A stretch of 56,381 bases of DNA from an uncultured Chloroflexota bacterium (GTDB taxonomy: Bacteria; Chloroflexota; Anaerolineae; Aggregatilineales; Phototrophicaceae), in assembly GCA_903864435.1 (NCBI GenBank), contig CAIPFY010000254.1:1-56381 (forward strand). The letters run 5' to 3'. A model generated the notes under the pieces. It made no database searches and was not told the origin of the DNA. It saw only the letters and a list, made by a program, of their open reading frames with translations. This document shows, piece after piece, positions 16,722 to 25,851 of the stretch (its first letter is position 1; every line of letters begins with the position of its first letter). Made by a program: the position numbers and the translations under genes.

Positions 16722-17723
16722 CTACTCAGGATCGAAGCGTGTCCCCAATGCGGCAGGCGGTTCGGCGCGCAGGAAGTTACGCATCCGCTTCTGCACCGAG
16801 CGCGGCAAGATTTGCAGCAGGCGTTCAATCGAACCGCTGCTCACCAGCAACAGCGTGACGATCATCAAAATCCAGGGCATGGCGTTCAGCAGCACCACCG
16901 GAATGCCGATGTCCGGCGAACTTTGCACCGCGAAGGCCAGCGCCCGCAGCCCTGCGAACAGGTACGCGCCGAGCGCCACGCGGAACGGATGCCAGCCGCC
17001 GAAAATCACAATCGCCAGCGCGATCCAGCCGTCGCCGGACATATTCGGCGGGGTCGTCCAGCCCGCTTTCACGCTCAACGAATACGCACCGCCGGCCACG
17101 CCCACCAGCGCCCCGCCGAGAATGGTGTAGAAGTAGCGCAGGCGGTTGACGTTTGTCCCACGCGCAAACGCCGCCGCCGGACGCTCGCCAATCGCACGAT
17201 GCGCCAGCCCGCCGCGTGTGCGGAACATCCAGTACCACAGGCCGATCATCAGCACATAGCTGAAGTACACGAGTATCGTCTGGCGGAACAAAATCGGCCC
17301 GATGATCGGAATCTGGCTCAAAATCGGAATGGGCGTAATCAGGATTTGCGGGCCAAGCTGCCCGGTATACGGCTGACCGATGAACTGCGCGATGTCCGCC
17401 GCCAGCATGGTCAGCACAAAACCCACCGCCACCTGATCTTGCCGCAGCGTAATCCCGCCTAGCGCCACAATGAAGGCGATCACCGCGCTGGTCAGCGCCG
17501 CCGCCAGCAAGCCACACAGCAGCGCAACCGCATCGCTTCCGGTAGCGGCCTGCGCCGCCAGCGCCGCGATGAAGCCCACCAGCGCCGATAGAGTGATGCT
17601 GCCATCCAGCGACAGGTTGACCACGCCAGCGCGTTCGATGATGGTTTCGCCCAGACCGGCGATCACCAGTGGCGTAGCGGTGGCGACGATCCCGGCGAGA
17701 ATGTTGATTAACTGCTCATTCAT
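16722..17723 (-). CDS. BMP-type ABC transporter permease 2 (nucleoside-like)
   Basis: 333 residues with 8-9 TM helices in the BPD_transp_2 (ribose/nucleoside permease) fold: TATPLVIAGLGETIIERAGV, NLSLDGSITLSALVGFIAAL, and GGITLRQDQVAVGFVLTMLA. The last is a characteristic region of YufQ/NupC-type permeases. Its start overlaps the end of permease 1 by 8 bp. It forms the membrane channel with permease 1. Confidence 0.9.
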   Translation of the reverse strand: MNEQLINILAGIVATATPLVIAGLGETIIERAGVVNLSLDGSITLSALVGFIAALAAQAATGSDAVALLCGLLAAALTSAVIAFIVALGGITLRQDQVAVGFVLTMLAADIAQFIGQPYTGQLGPQILITPIPILSQIPIIGPILFRQTILVYFSYVLMIGLWYWMFRTRGGLAHRAIGERPAAAFARGTNVNRLRYFYTILGGALVGVAGGAYSLSVKAGWTTPPNMSGDGWIALAIVIFGGWHPFRVALGAYLFAGLRALAFAVQSSPDIGIPVVLLNAMPWILMIVTLLLVSSGSIERLLQILPRSVQKRMRNFLRAEPPAALGTRFDPE

Positions 17724-18807
17724 GGGCGGCCTCCGCCGGAGTGGATGGAGATGCTTCCGGCGTAGATGACGTGTCGCGGCGGGTCAGCACACGCTGGCGC
17801 ACCCCCGCGAAAAGCAGCATCATCAGCACCAGCGTTTCCTGTAAAACACCTGACAGGGACGAATCTAACTGCAACGCAATCTTCAAGCGCGTGCTGCCGC
17901 CCACGATCACCGCAAATAGGAAGGTGATGACCGGGACGAGCAGGATGCGGTTGGCCGCCAGCAACACCACCAGCAGGCCGAGGAAGCCGATGCCGCCGGA
18001 AGCCAGCGGGCGCAGGCTTTCGTAGACGGTGATGGCGCGGTGCGTGCCCGCGATGCCGGCCAGCATCCCGCACACCACGAACGCGCTCAGGGCGCTGCGC
18101 GTGGTCGGCACGCCTAGCAAACGCGCCGAACGCGCATTCTTGCCGGTGGCCTTCAGTTGCAAGCCCCAGCGCGTCCCGCGCAGCGCCAACCACACGATCA
18201 CCAGCGCCGCCAGCACGATCAGCAGCGCGAACAGGCTCACGGAAAAGTCCGGCGCGATCACGGTGAACAACGACTCCGGTCGGAACGGCACGGTGGAGCG
18301 CACGCTGCCGCCTTCGGGGGGCTGCCACGGGCCGGAAATCAGGTAAATGGATAGCACGTTTGCCAGCGCGTTCAGTGCCACGCCGCCGAAAATCTCATGC
18401 ACGCCCAAGCGGGTTTTGAGGATGCCGGCCAGCAGCGCCCACAGGCCGCCGCCCAACATGCCGATCAGGATTTGGGCGATCAGTTGGAACGGTTCCGGCA
18501 ACGTCAGGTTGAGCGCACCCCATGTCATGAAGATCGCGCCCATCATCATCTGGCCTTCCACGCCGATGTTCCACAGGCCAGCAGTGAACGTCACCACCAG
18601 ACCGATGCTCACCAGCGTCAGCGGGATGAGGAAGTTCAGCACATTGGCGAAGGAACGGCTGTTGCGGAACGCGCCTTCCAACACCTTCTCGAACACGGCA
18701 CGCGGATCGGCTCCGGCAGCGATAATGAGGATGGCGGTGATCGCCAGCGAAACGATAATCGGCAGAATGGTCAGACCAACTTGCAGACCTAATGAGGGTT
18801 TCTTCAT
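17716..18807 (-). CDS. BMP-type ABC transporter permease 1 (nucleoside-like)
   Basis: 363 residues with 8-10 TM helices of the same fold. It has GLWNIGVEGQMMMGAIFMTW (the NxGxEGQ motif of this subfamily), GVHEIFGGVALNALAN and GVPTTRSALSAFVVCGMLAG. Its start overlaps the ATPase gene by 4 bp (ATGA), and its end overlaps permease 2, giving tight translational coupling. Known relatives (YufP/NupB) import nucleosides; purine or pyrimidine specificity cannot be told. Confidence 0.9.
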   Translation of the reverse strand: MKKPSLGLQVGLTILPIIVSLAITAILIIAAGADPRAVFEKVLEGAFRNSRSFANVLNFLIPLTLVSIGLVVTFTAGLWNIGVEGQMMMGAIFMTWGALNLTLPEPFQLIAQILIGMLGGGLWALLAGILKTRLGVHEIFGGVALNALANVLSIYLISGPWQPPEGGSVRSTVPFRPESLFTVIAPDFSVSLFALLIVLAALVIVWLALRGTRWGLQLKATGKNARSARLLGVPTTRSALSAFVVCGMLAGIAGTHRAITVYESLRPLASGGIGFLGLLVVLLAANRILLVPVITFLFAVIVGGSTRLKIALQLDSSLSGVLQETLVLMMLLFAGVRQRVLTRRDTSSTPEASPSTPAEAAHE

Positions 18808-20285
18808 TGCGTCTGCTCCTCAAAATGCCCACCGATCAGGCGTCCCAGCTCATCAATCGTGGTTCGCGTGGCATCTTTCACTTCGTACACCTGCCCTGAG
18901 TAGAACACCAGAATCCGGTCACTGTACGTCACCAGTTCATCCAGATCGGGCGTGCTGAACACCATTGCCGCGCCGGTCGCCTGCCGCGTGAACAGTTGCT
19001 CCCAAATCCACCGCGCCGAGTCCACATCGAGGCCGCGTGTGGGCTGTTCCAGCACCAGCAGCAGCGGCTTCTGCGGCATGAGCGCCATCAACATGCGCTG
19101 CTGATTGCCGCCCGAAAGAGTCTCAATGCGGCTTTCCGGCCTGCCGCGCACATCGTACAGTTTGATCTGGTCGGCGGTGTGCTGCCGCGCCCGCCCCCAG
19201 TCAATCACCGTGTTGGTTTCGGTAATCAACGCGATATGCTCGGTGAGCGTCAGACCGCCTACCAGCCCTTCTTCCAGACGGCCCGCCGCGCCAAAGGCCA
19301 CGCCCTGCGCCAGAAATTGGCGATAGGATTGGCCGGTCATGTCGTGCCCACCGAGGTACAACCGCCCGGAGGCGGGTTTCACCAGTCCGGCGCAGGCACG
19401 CAGCAGCAATTCCTGCCCGCTGCCGTCCAACCCTGCCAGACCGATCACTTCACCCGCCCGAATGCTCAACGAGAGGTTCTCGACGGACAAACGTTTGCCG
19501 CGCAACGTCACGCCGTCCAAGCGCACCGCTTCCGGCCGACCCTGCAAATTCTCACGGGTGCGGGTTTGCGGCGCAAGTTCCTGCCCGAACATGAGCGTCA
19601 CCAACTGGCGTGTGGTGGCCGGCATCTCTTTCGCGCCCACCACACGGCCTGCACGCAGCACCGCCACTTCATGACATAGCGCGATCACATCTTCCAGCTT
19701 GTGCGACACCAGCAGCACGCTCATGCCGTCTTTGGTCGCCAGTTCGCGCAGCGCATCGAACAGGATTTGCTTCTGTTCCGCCGAAATGCCGGTCGTCGGT
19801 TCATCAAGGATGAGCGTTTTCACGCCCAACGCCAACAAGCGCACAATCTCCAACTGCTGCCGCTGCCCGATGCTCAAGTGGTAGCACGGGGTATCGGGGT
19901 CGAGTTCAAACCCGAAGCGGCGGCTGATGGTGCTGAGTTGTTCGGCGGCGGCTTTGCGCGGCAACTGCTGTCCGCCCGGCTGACCGTAGATAAAATTCTC
20001 CAGTACAGTGAATGCCGCCACATCCAGCGGGTCTTGCTGAAGCATCCCGATGCCGTGCTGAATGGCCTGCTGCGTGCCGTGATAGATCACGCGCTGCCCA
20101 TCAATATGAATTTCGCCACTGTCAGCCGGCTGGTATCCCGACAGGATTTTCATCAGCGTGGATTTGCCCGCGCCATTCTCACCGAGGATGCCCACGATGC
20201 GCCCGCCGTGAAACGTCAGGTTGACATCGTTATTGGCGTGAACGGGGCCGAAACGCTTGTGGATATGATGCAGTTCTATTTCCAT
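18804..20285 (-). CDS. BMP-type ABC transporter ATPase (two tandem ATPase domains)
   Basis: 493 residues. Domain 1 has Walker A GENGAGKST (36-44), signature LSIGQRQQLE and Walker B TLILDEPT. Domain 2 has a degenerate P-loop (GLAGLDGSGQELLL), signature LSGGNQQRM and a Walker B-like LLVLEQPTRGLD in which Glu replaces the usual Asp. Asymmetric twin ATPases of this kind (YufO/RbsA type) power sugar and nucleoside importers. It lies 143 bp from the binding-protein gene, behind a strong stem-loop, and overlaps permease 1. Confidence 0.93.
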   Translation of the reverse strand: MEIELHHIHKRFGPVHANNDVNLTFHGGRIVGILGENGAGKSTLMKILSGYQPADSGEIHIDGQRVIYHGTQQAIQHGIGMLQQDPLDVAAFTVLENFIYGQPGGQQLPRKAAAEQLSTISRRFGFELDPDTPCYHLSIGQRQQLEIVRLLALGVKTLILDEPTTGISAEQKQILFDALRELATKDGMSVLLVSHKLEDVIALCHEVAVLRAGRVVGAKEMPATTRQLVTLMFGQELAPQTRTRENLQGRPEAVRLDGVTLRGKRLSVENLSLSIRAGEVIGLAGLDGSGQELLLRACAGLVKPASGRLYLGGHDMTGQSYRQFLAQGVAFGAAGRLEEGLVGGLTLTEHIALITETNTVIDWGRARQHTADQIKLYDVRGRPESRIETLSGGNQQRMLMALMPQKPLLLVLEQPTRGLDVDSARWIWEQLFTRQATGAAMVFSTPDLDELVTYSDRILVFYSGQVYEVKDATRTTIDELGRLIGGHFEEQTQ

Positions 20286-20340
20286 AAACTCTGCCTAATG
20301 AATAAGGATGCAGATCAAACAGAAATTGAGGATAACACGA

Positions 20341-20371
20341 GAAAGGGTGTTTGACGACCAAACACCCTTTC
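20341..20371 (-). terminator. Perfect 13-bp stem-loop between binding-protein and ATPase genes
   Basis: GAAAGGGTGTTTG-ACGAC-CAAACACCCTTTC is a perfect 13-bp stem with a 5-base loop. On the minus strand it follows the binding-protein stop by 58 bases and precedes the ATPase start by 55. No U-run follows, so it is more likely a partial attenuator or 3'-end stabiliser that keeps binding-protein mRNA in excess over the membrane subunits. Confidence 0.7.
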
Positions 20372-20428
20372 CAATTTCAATTTGAAATTTGTGCGGTCAG
20401 AACTCAAGCTCTGCCGTCCACAAGCGCG

Positions 20429-21646
20429 TTAGCTGCTGGGGCCGATCAAGCCTTCCAGAAGCTGCTTGGTGTACCACACGCTGGGGCCATCGGCTTCCGG
20501 CTGAATGACCGGCAGCGTGACGCCCTCGGCGGCCACTTCCGTACCGTCCTGATACTTCAGCGGGCCAGACCACAGGAAGATGGTGTTGGCATTCGCTTCG
20601 TCACCGGCATAGGCAGACAGTTCGGCGATGAACGATTCCAGCTGAGCCTTCTTCTCGCCCAGACCTTCGCCAAACACGAAACCGACAGCCGAGGTGTCCA
20701 CATTGTTCAGGTCAGACCAATCCGGGCCGAGCAGATCCCAGCTCTGAGTCCAGCTGCCATCCTTGACGGCATTCAGCAGGCGGACATACGAACCGCCCCA
20801 GATGAAGTACGGCACGCCGAGGCAAATGTTCGCGCCCAGTTCGCAGGAACCGGCGTAGTCGTAAGGAACAGCATAAACCGGGCTGTCCGGGTTTTCCTGA
20901 GATTTCTGGCTGGCAACCACAATCGCTTCGGTGGTGTCAATGCCAGAAATGACGACATCCGAACCACCGGCGATGAAGCTATTCACCACTTCGGTCGGGT
21001 CGAGGGTCACGCCGGGGATATTGAACCAGAAGCCAATCCACTTCACTTCAAAGCTCAGGGTGGCGGGGTCTTTACCAGCGTAGTTCTCGTAGCAATACTT
21101 CGCGCCCAGATAGGCCGAGGAGACGAGGCGGCGGGTTTCGTCGTTAATCAACGGGCCGAGGTAGCTGACCTTGCCCGAATTGGTCGCCAGAGCAGCGGCG
21201 CAACCGGCGATCATCTTGCCCCATTCCATCTCGCCCATCAGGTTGCCCAGATTGGCAGGCGCAGTACCGGCATAAGCATCATCCCCCGAAATGTTCACGA
21301 ACGTGACATCGGGATAAGCAGTGGCGGCCTTCGCGCTATCTTCTTCAAATTCATCCGACGAAGTGATAATCAGGGAAGCGCCCTGCGCCACCAATTCATC
21401 TACAGCGGCTTCAAAAGTAACTTCGGTGTTGCCCGCGTTGATATTCTCAACATAGACCAACTTTGAACCGGGCACCTGCTGCTGTGCATACACAGCGCCT
21501 TCATAATGCGCTTGGCTCCAGCCCTTGTCGTCCTTAAAGCCGACCATGACCAAGCCAAACACAAGTTCGTCCTGCGCAGCAGCGGGCAATACAACCAGCG
21601 CCCCTAGCACGACCAGAACGACGACCAACAACAACTTTCGCAACAT
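20429..21646 (-). CDS. BMP-family substrate-binding protein
   Basis: 405 residues from ATG 21646, chosen for GAGGAGG 6 bases upstream; the frame extends to ATG 21661. It has a signal peptide of about 24 residues (LLLVVVLVVLGALVVLPAAAQ) with an AAA-type signal peptidase I site and no lipobox Cys, unlike the usual BMP lipoproteins. The mature part shows VFGLVMVGFKDDKGWSQAHY, NTEVTFEAAVDELVAQGASL and DVVISGIDTTEAIV, typical of the BMP/PnrA fold that binds nucleosides. First gene of the transporter operon. Confidence 0.92.
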   Translation of the reverse strand: MLRKLLLVVVLVVLGALVVLPAAAQDELVFGLVMVGFKDDKGWSQAHYEGAVYAQQQVPGSKLVYVENINAGNTEVTFEAAVDELVAQGASLIITSSDEFEEDSAKAATAYPDVTFVNISGDDAYAGTAPANLGNLMGEMEWGKMIAGCAAALATNSGKVSYLGPLINDETRRLVSSAYLGAKYCYENYAGKDPATLSFEVKWIGFWFNIPGVTLDPTEVVNSFIAGGSDVVISGIDTTEAIVVASQKSQENPDSPVYAVPYDYAGSCELGANICLGVPYFIWGGSYVRLLNAVKDGSWTQSWDLLGPDWSDLNNVDTSAVGFVFGEGLGEKKAQLESFIAELSAYAGDEANANTIFLWSGPLKYQDGTEVAAEGVTLPVIQPEADGPSVWYTKQLLEGLIGPSS

Positions 21647-21677
21647 ACGGTTCCTCCTCATAGGGTAACCTCAGTAC

Positions 21678-21693
21678 GGTTAACAAGTTTACC
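21678..21693 (-). promoter_or_regulatory. Candidate operator upstream of the BMP operon
   Basis: GGTTAACAAGTTTACC is an imperfect 16-bp palindrome (GGTAAAC / GTTAACC arms, minus strand) 32 bases upstream of the start at 21646. Its form resembles LacI/GntR-type sites. No regulator gene is adjacent. Confidence 0.35.
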
Positions 21694-21743
21694 GCCCCTG
21701 CACAAAACGGCAAGGACAAAACGCACAAAATATTAAGTGGGTG

Positions 21744-22880
21744 TTATGTTGAATGTGCTGAACGCCAGCGCAGCACATAACGCCCGCGTGTGTCCTGCGA
21801 GGTGGCGGTGTACAGGTACGTCACACCATCCACCACCAGCAAATCGGCATGACCGATCCCCCAGTTAAAGCTGACGGGCATCAAAACCGGATTGCCGGGG
21901 AACTTTTCCCACGCGCCATCAATCGCCGCGCCCGCCGAACGGGCGAACCCCAGCCCGAACTGCGTATCCATGCCGCGTTCCAGCACGTCCGGCCCACGAA
22001 CACCTTCATAGGCCATGTAGTAGTGGTCGCCCACCCGCAGCACTTCGGCGCTGCTGACGTAGCGAAAGTCAAAATAGGGGGCAATCGCCGCGCCTTCGGT
22101 CACGTCCAGCGGGCCATATTCCGCCGCGCCGCTGAACAACGGGTCAGTCGCGCATGGTTGCAGCGCCCCCAGATCGCCGTGCCGATCGCCTTTGTAACAG
22201 CGCATGTGACCGGGGGCGCTGCCCGCCGCCGCGAACACATACAGCGTATCGCCTTCCACATACACCCCCGGCGGCGCCCCCACCAAGCAATCATCCGCCT
22301 GACCGCGAATGTTGGGATGTGCGCCGATTTTCTCGGTGGCGCTGCACGGCATGTAACTACTAGGCCACGTTCCGCCGGGGGTGAGCAAATACGACCAGTC
22401 CGACCATGTGATTCCATCGGCAGACCGGCGCAGCATAATCTGCGCGTGCCACTCGTAGGCCATGTAATACTCGTCCCCCGCCGACACCACACGCGGATAC
22501 TGCTGGGCGGTGATGTGGTCGCGCTGATCGTCGCACGGGCAAGACTGGCACGACATCAAGCAGACGGGCGCAGGCAAACTGAAGTTCTGTCCGCCATCGG
22601 CACTCTGCCACAGCGTCAGGCAACCGGGAAACGTAACGGGTTCCCCGCACTGATCCACCACCCCGGCAGATTGCTGACTGGCGTGGAGATAAGCCCAGAA
22701 CACGCCGCCGCCCCGGTCGAGCGTATCACTCTCGCCCACCGGCAACCCGGCATCCGGCACATCCACCACCCAATCCGCCCGCCCCTCCCACCAATCCGCC
22801 AGCGTTGGCGGCGATTGGGCGACTGTCGGAGAAATCACTGCTGCCAGTACAATTAATAGAAAAGGGAACAAAAGTCGCAT
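21744..22880 (-). CDS. Secreted beta-propeller protein (glycosidase-like)
   Basis: 378 residues with a signal peptide (LLFPFLLIVLAAVISPTVAQ). Repeated strands read YYMAYEWHAQIMLRRSADG, YYMAYEGVRG and VDGVTYLYTATSQD; the MAYE-type and RRSADG motifs match five-bladed GH43/GH32/sialidase-like propellers. No complete catalytic triad was identified. It has a Cys-rich loop (CLMSCQSCPC). Exported, cell-surface or extracellular. It is divergent from the gene at 23012. Confidence 0.7.
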   Translation of the reverse strand: MRLLFPFLLIVLAAVISPTVAQSPPTLADWWEGRADWVVDVPDAGLPVGESDTLDRGGGVFWAYLHASQQSAGVVDQCGEPVTFPGCLTLWQSADGGQNFSLPAPVCLMSCQSCPCDDQRDHITAQQYPRVVSAGDEYYMAYEWHAQIMLRRSADGITWSDWSYLLTPGGTWPSSYMPCSATEKIGAHPNIRGQADDCLVGAPPGVYVEGDTLYVFAAAGSAPGHMRCYKGDRHGDLGALQPCATDPLFSGAAEYGPLDVTEGAAIAPYFDFRYVSSAEVLRVGDHYYMAYEGVRGPDVLERGMDTQFGLGFARSAGAAIDGAWEKFPGNPVLMPVSFNWGIGHADLLVVDGVTYLYTATSQDTRGRYVLRWRSAHST

Positions 22881-23011
22881 AAACCGCCCTCATCCGAAAT
22901 ATACAACCAGTGTACCTCGGTTGGGCGAAGCAGGGCATCTTGGAAGCGCCCGTCTTTTGTGGCACACTTTCAGAAAGAATTTAATGATTGCGCTTATTCA
23001 GGAGGTGTTTC

Positions 23012-24907
23012 ATGCGTCGGCTCATCGCGCTGATTCTACTGCTACCGTTCGCGCTGCTGGCGATTGTGTTCCCCCTGACTGCTCAGGATGCACCACCGCT
23101 GTTTGCCACCAACACGCCGCCAGTGGACTTACCCGCCGCGCCGGGGATGCCCGCAATGGCGACCAATACGCCCATCCCCACCCTCCGACCGGTGTTCAGG
23201 CCAGATGCACCCTTCGAGCAGTACGCGCTGCGGCGCTGGGACGAAAACACCTTCGTTGGCCTGATTCTCGATCAAGTGCAGCAGTTGCAAGACGGGGATA
23301 CAGCCCGTGCGCTTGGCATCCGGTTGCTGCAAAATGAACTGGCCCGCCGCTTCCCCGGCGCACCACATGACCCGACTGCCCGTGAAGCCCTGTTGAGCGC
23401 CATGCTGAATGCCCCGCGTGGTATGCTCGATTTGCGCCCGGTTGTGCGCCCGACCATCGAAACCGCGCTCAACCAGATGCAAGTGACCTTCGATCAGCAA
23501 AACAGTCTGGAAACCAACGGGTTCGCGCTCACCATCCTCCCCGCCAATTTTGATGGACAGGGCGCGGGGGATGCGGTCATCCGCACCACCTATCCAGTCG
23601 GCGCACAGGACAGCGCCGCCCTGTTCTACAGCGATTACACCATCGCCACCGTCGGCACAGATGGGCGCATTCACCTCGTCAGCGCCGCGCCCAATTTTCC
23701 GGCAGCGCCGCTCGATGATGTGGAAGCGGTCTGGTTCGAGGGGGTGCGGGATGTGAACGGCGATGGCTTGGATGAACTGGCCGTCAGCCAAACCATCACC
23801 GGAGAGATCAACACCGATTTGTTCATTTACGGCTGGCGCAACGGCAGCGCGGTAGGTCTGGCCGCCCCCGGCCAGACCATCCACTTTCACGACGCGCTGG
23901 TCTGGCCGCCCGCAAGCCAACCGCTGGTCGTGAGCGAAAACCGCGTGGAATCGGCAGCATGGAACTGCCTAGCGGATCGTCCGGTGACATGGACATGGAG
24001 CAGCAATTTCTATCGTGCGCCCGAAACGCTGGCGGAGTTCGTGCCTCAGAACACACTCGGTTGCCAGCTTTATGCCAGCGAACCGCTGCTGAGTATGCCA
24101 CCGGCGGCGGCACAGGCGCTCATCGAGCAATTGCTACCGCAAGCCGACCAGAACGACAGCATCGCGGCGGTGCGGGCGGCGATGCTCATCGCTATGCTCA
24201 AGGTGTTTCAGGGCGACATCAACGGCGCACAAACGCAGGTGAATCTGCTGGCGGAAATGGCACCGCCGGACTCGTGGGCAGCGGCACAGGCCAAAGCCTT
24301 TCAGGATGGCATTCGCCAGAGCAACAGCACGCCCCTCAGCCTGTGTGCCGCGCTGCAAAATGCCACCCCGCAGGGCGCGTGCGATGTGGACGCGGTGCTG
24401 GCGCGGGTCTTTGCCGACCAACCGCTGCGGCGCGATGAATCCCTCGACGCACAGGCCGCACGGCTAGGGCTAACGGTACAGGCGCAAGTCACCATTACCG
24501 AAGTCGGGCATCTGGATCGGCAGGCCATCCATTTTGATCTGAGTGCGCCGGATGCATGGTGGGCCTTCGCACCGCTGGCTGATGATGTGTATACTGCCGA
24601 ACGGATCAGCCCGCCGCCGGCGTTTACAGCCACCGCTACGCCCATCACCCGCCTCGAAACGCCCCGCGCCGCCTTCGATGCGCTGCTGGCAGAGGACAAC
24701 CCGCAGCAGGCGCTGGCAATCATCAACACGGCCATCAGCACCCATTCCACCGCGCCGCTGGTGAGTTCGGGGCGCTACGTGCAGGCCGTGAGCTACGAGG
24801 CCACCGGCGACCGCGACAATGCCCGCCGCGCCTATTTCAGCCTGTGGCAGGATGAACCGGAATCGGTCTGGGGAGCGCTGGCGGCGGCGCATCTCGAAAA
24901 ACGGTAG
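23012..24907 (+). CDS. Exported protein with FG-GAP-like and TPR-like regions
   Basis: 631 residues from ATG 23012 with AGGAGGTG 5 bases upstream; the frame reaches back to 22988. It has a signal peptide (LIALILLLPFALLAIVFPL) and a Thr/Pro-rich region (ATNTPIPTLRP), then a central part with calcium-type loops (NFDGQGAGDAV and DVNGDGLDELAV) as in FG-GAP/VCBS propellers. The C-terminal third consists of helical repeats (LAEDNPQQALAIINTAIS, AVSYEATGDRDNARRAYF) like TPRs. The function is unknown, extracytoplasmic. A short terminator follows. Confidence 0.75.
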   Translation: MRRLIALILLLPFALLAIVFPLTAQDAPPLFATNTPPVDLPAAPGMPAMATNTPIPTLRPVFRPDAPFEQYALRRWDENTFVGLILDQVQQLQDGDTARALGIRLLQNELARRFPGAPHDPTAREALLSAMLNAPRGMLDLRPVVRPTIETALNQMQVTFDQQNSLETNGFALTILPANFDGQGAGDAVIRTTYPVGAQDSAALFYSDYTIATVGTDGRIHLVSAAPNFPAAPLDDVEAVWFEGVRDVNGDGLDELAVSQTITGEINTDLFIYGWRNGSAVGLAAPGQTIHFHDALVWPPASQPLVVSENRVESAAWNCLADRPVTWTWSSNFYRAPETLAEFVPQNTLGCQLYASEPLLSMPPAAAQALIEQLLPQADQNDSIAAVRAAMLIAMLKVFQGDINGAQTQVNLLAEMAPPDSWAAAQAKAFQDGIRQSNSTPLSLCAALQNATPQGACDVDAVLARVFADQPLRRDESLDAQAARLGLTVQAQVTITEVGHLDRQAIHFDLSAPDAWWAFAPLADDVYTAERISPPPAFTATATPITRLETPRAAFDALLAEDNPQQALAIINTAISTHSTAPLVSSGRYVQAVSYEATGDRDNARRAYFSLWQDEPESVWGALAAAHLEKR

Positions 24908-24910
24908 TTC

Positions 24911-24930
24911 AGGGCATACGCCCTTTTATT
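24911..24930 (+). terminator. Short rho-independent-type terminator
   Basis: AGGGC-ATAC-GCCCT followed by TTTATT, immediately after the stop at 24907. Confidence 0.55.
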
Positions 24931-24969
24931 GGTCTAGCGTATCAGTCAGAGAATAAGGTAGACGGAACG

Positions 24970-25791
24970 ATGAAACTGGCAACTGTAAGTATCCGGGATC
25001 GGGCGCAGGTCGTTATTGTGGAAAATGACCGCGTTATCACCACCACCACCGAAGGCAATATGCAGTATCTCATCCGGCGGCGCTTGCTGCCGGGGCGCGG
25101 CGGACATTCCTATCGCTTCGACGAAATCCGCTTCGAGCCGCCGGTAACGCCCTCCAAAATTATCGCCATCGGCAAGAATTACGAGGAACACGCGAAAGAA
25201 ACGGGCAGCAACGTCCCCAAAGCGCCCCTCATTTTCGCCAAGTTCCCCAGCGCCCTGACCGGTCATGAACAACCGATCACATGGAGCAGCAGCCTCACCC
25301 AGCAAGTAGACTGGGAAGGCGAACTGGCGGTCATCATCGGCAAACGCGCCCGCAACGTGAGCGAAGCAGACGCGCTGGAACACGTCTTTGGCTATACCAT
25401 CGCCAACGATGTGAGCGCCCGCGACATCCAGATTCGCACCGACGCCCAATGGACACGCGGCAAAGGGCTGGATACGTTCTGCCCGCTGGGGCCCTGGATC
25501 GTCACCCGTGACGAAATCGCCGACGCGCAGGCCTTGAGCGTGAAAACCGTCGTCAGCGGGAATTTGCGTCAGGACGGTCACACGAAGGACATGATCTTCA
25601 CTATTCCGGCGCTGATTAGCTACTGTTCGCGCATGTTCACCCTTGAACCGGGCGATGTGCTGCTGACCGGCACGCCGTCCGGGGTGGGCGAAGGCATGAA
25701 ACCGCCGACCTACCTCCAGAACGGGGACGTGGTGGAAATTAGCATTGACGGCATCGGCACCCTACGAAACACCTGCGTCGTCACCGAGTAA
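24970..25791 (+). CDS. Fumarylacetoacetate hydrolase (FAH) family protein
   Basis: 273 residues. The FAH core begins KIIAIGKNYEEHAKETG and includes the metal-binding region VDWEGELAVIIGKRARNVS, DVSARDIQ, QWTRGKGLDTFCPLGPW and GDVLLTGTPSGVGEG. Members hydrolyse or decarboxylate C-C bonds of diketo acids or act as 2-hydroxyhepta-2,4-diene-1,7-dioate isomerases, with Mg ligated by Glu/Glu/Asp. The exact substrate cannot be fixed. It stands 63 bp after the previous gene and 60 bp before the permease gene. Confidence 0.93.
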   Translation: MKLATVSIRDRAQVVIVENDRVITTTTEGNMQYLIRRRLLPGRGGHSYRFDEIRFEPPVTPSKIIAIGKNYEEHAKETGSNVPKAPLIFAKFPSALTGHEQPITWSSSLTQQVDWEGELAVIIGKRARNVSEADALEHVFGYTIANDVSARDIQIRTDAQWTRGKGLDTFCPLGPWIVTRDEIADAQALSVKTVVSGNLRQDGHTKDMIFTIPALISYCSRMFTLEPGDVLLTGTPSGVGEGMKPPTYLQNGDVVEISIDGIGTLRNTCVVTE

Positions 25792-25803
25792 GCGCGGGGC
25801 ATG

Positions 25804-25812
25804 TGATACAAT
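25804..25812 (+). promoter_or_regulatory. Extended -10 (TGA-TACAAT) ahead of the permease gene
   Basis: An extended -10 at 25804-25812 is 40 bases before ATG 25852 and overlaps the left end of the hairpin. This is a by-eye match. Confidence 0.35.
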
Positions 25813-25840
25813 CACCCCTTCCATAACCGGAATGGGGTGA
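25812..25840 (+). promoter_or_regulatory. Stem-loop containing the permease ribosome-binding site
   Basis: TCACCCC-TTCC and GGAA-TGGGGTGA pair with one bulge around an ATAACC loop. The right arm holds GGGGTGA, the only Shine-Dalgarno-like sequence for ATG 25852 (11-base spacing), so folding could sequester it. It could instead be the terminator of the FAH gene, although it lacks a U-run. Confidence 0.4.
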
Positions 25841-25851
25841 AATAAACCTGT

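Noticed and set aside
20351..21466. 371-residue plus-strand open frame
   Set aside because: It is antisense to the BMP binding-protein gene. The minus-strand protein has clear family motifs and a ribosome site.
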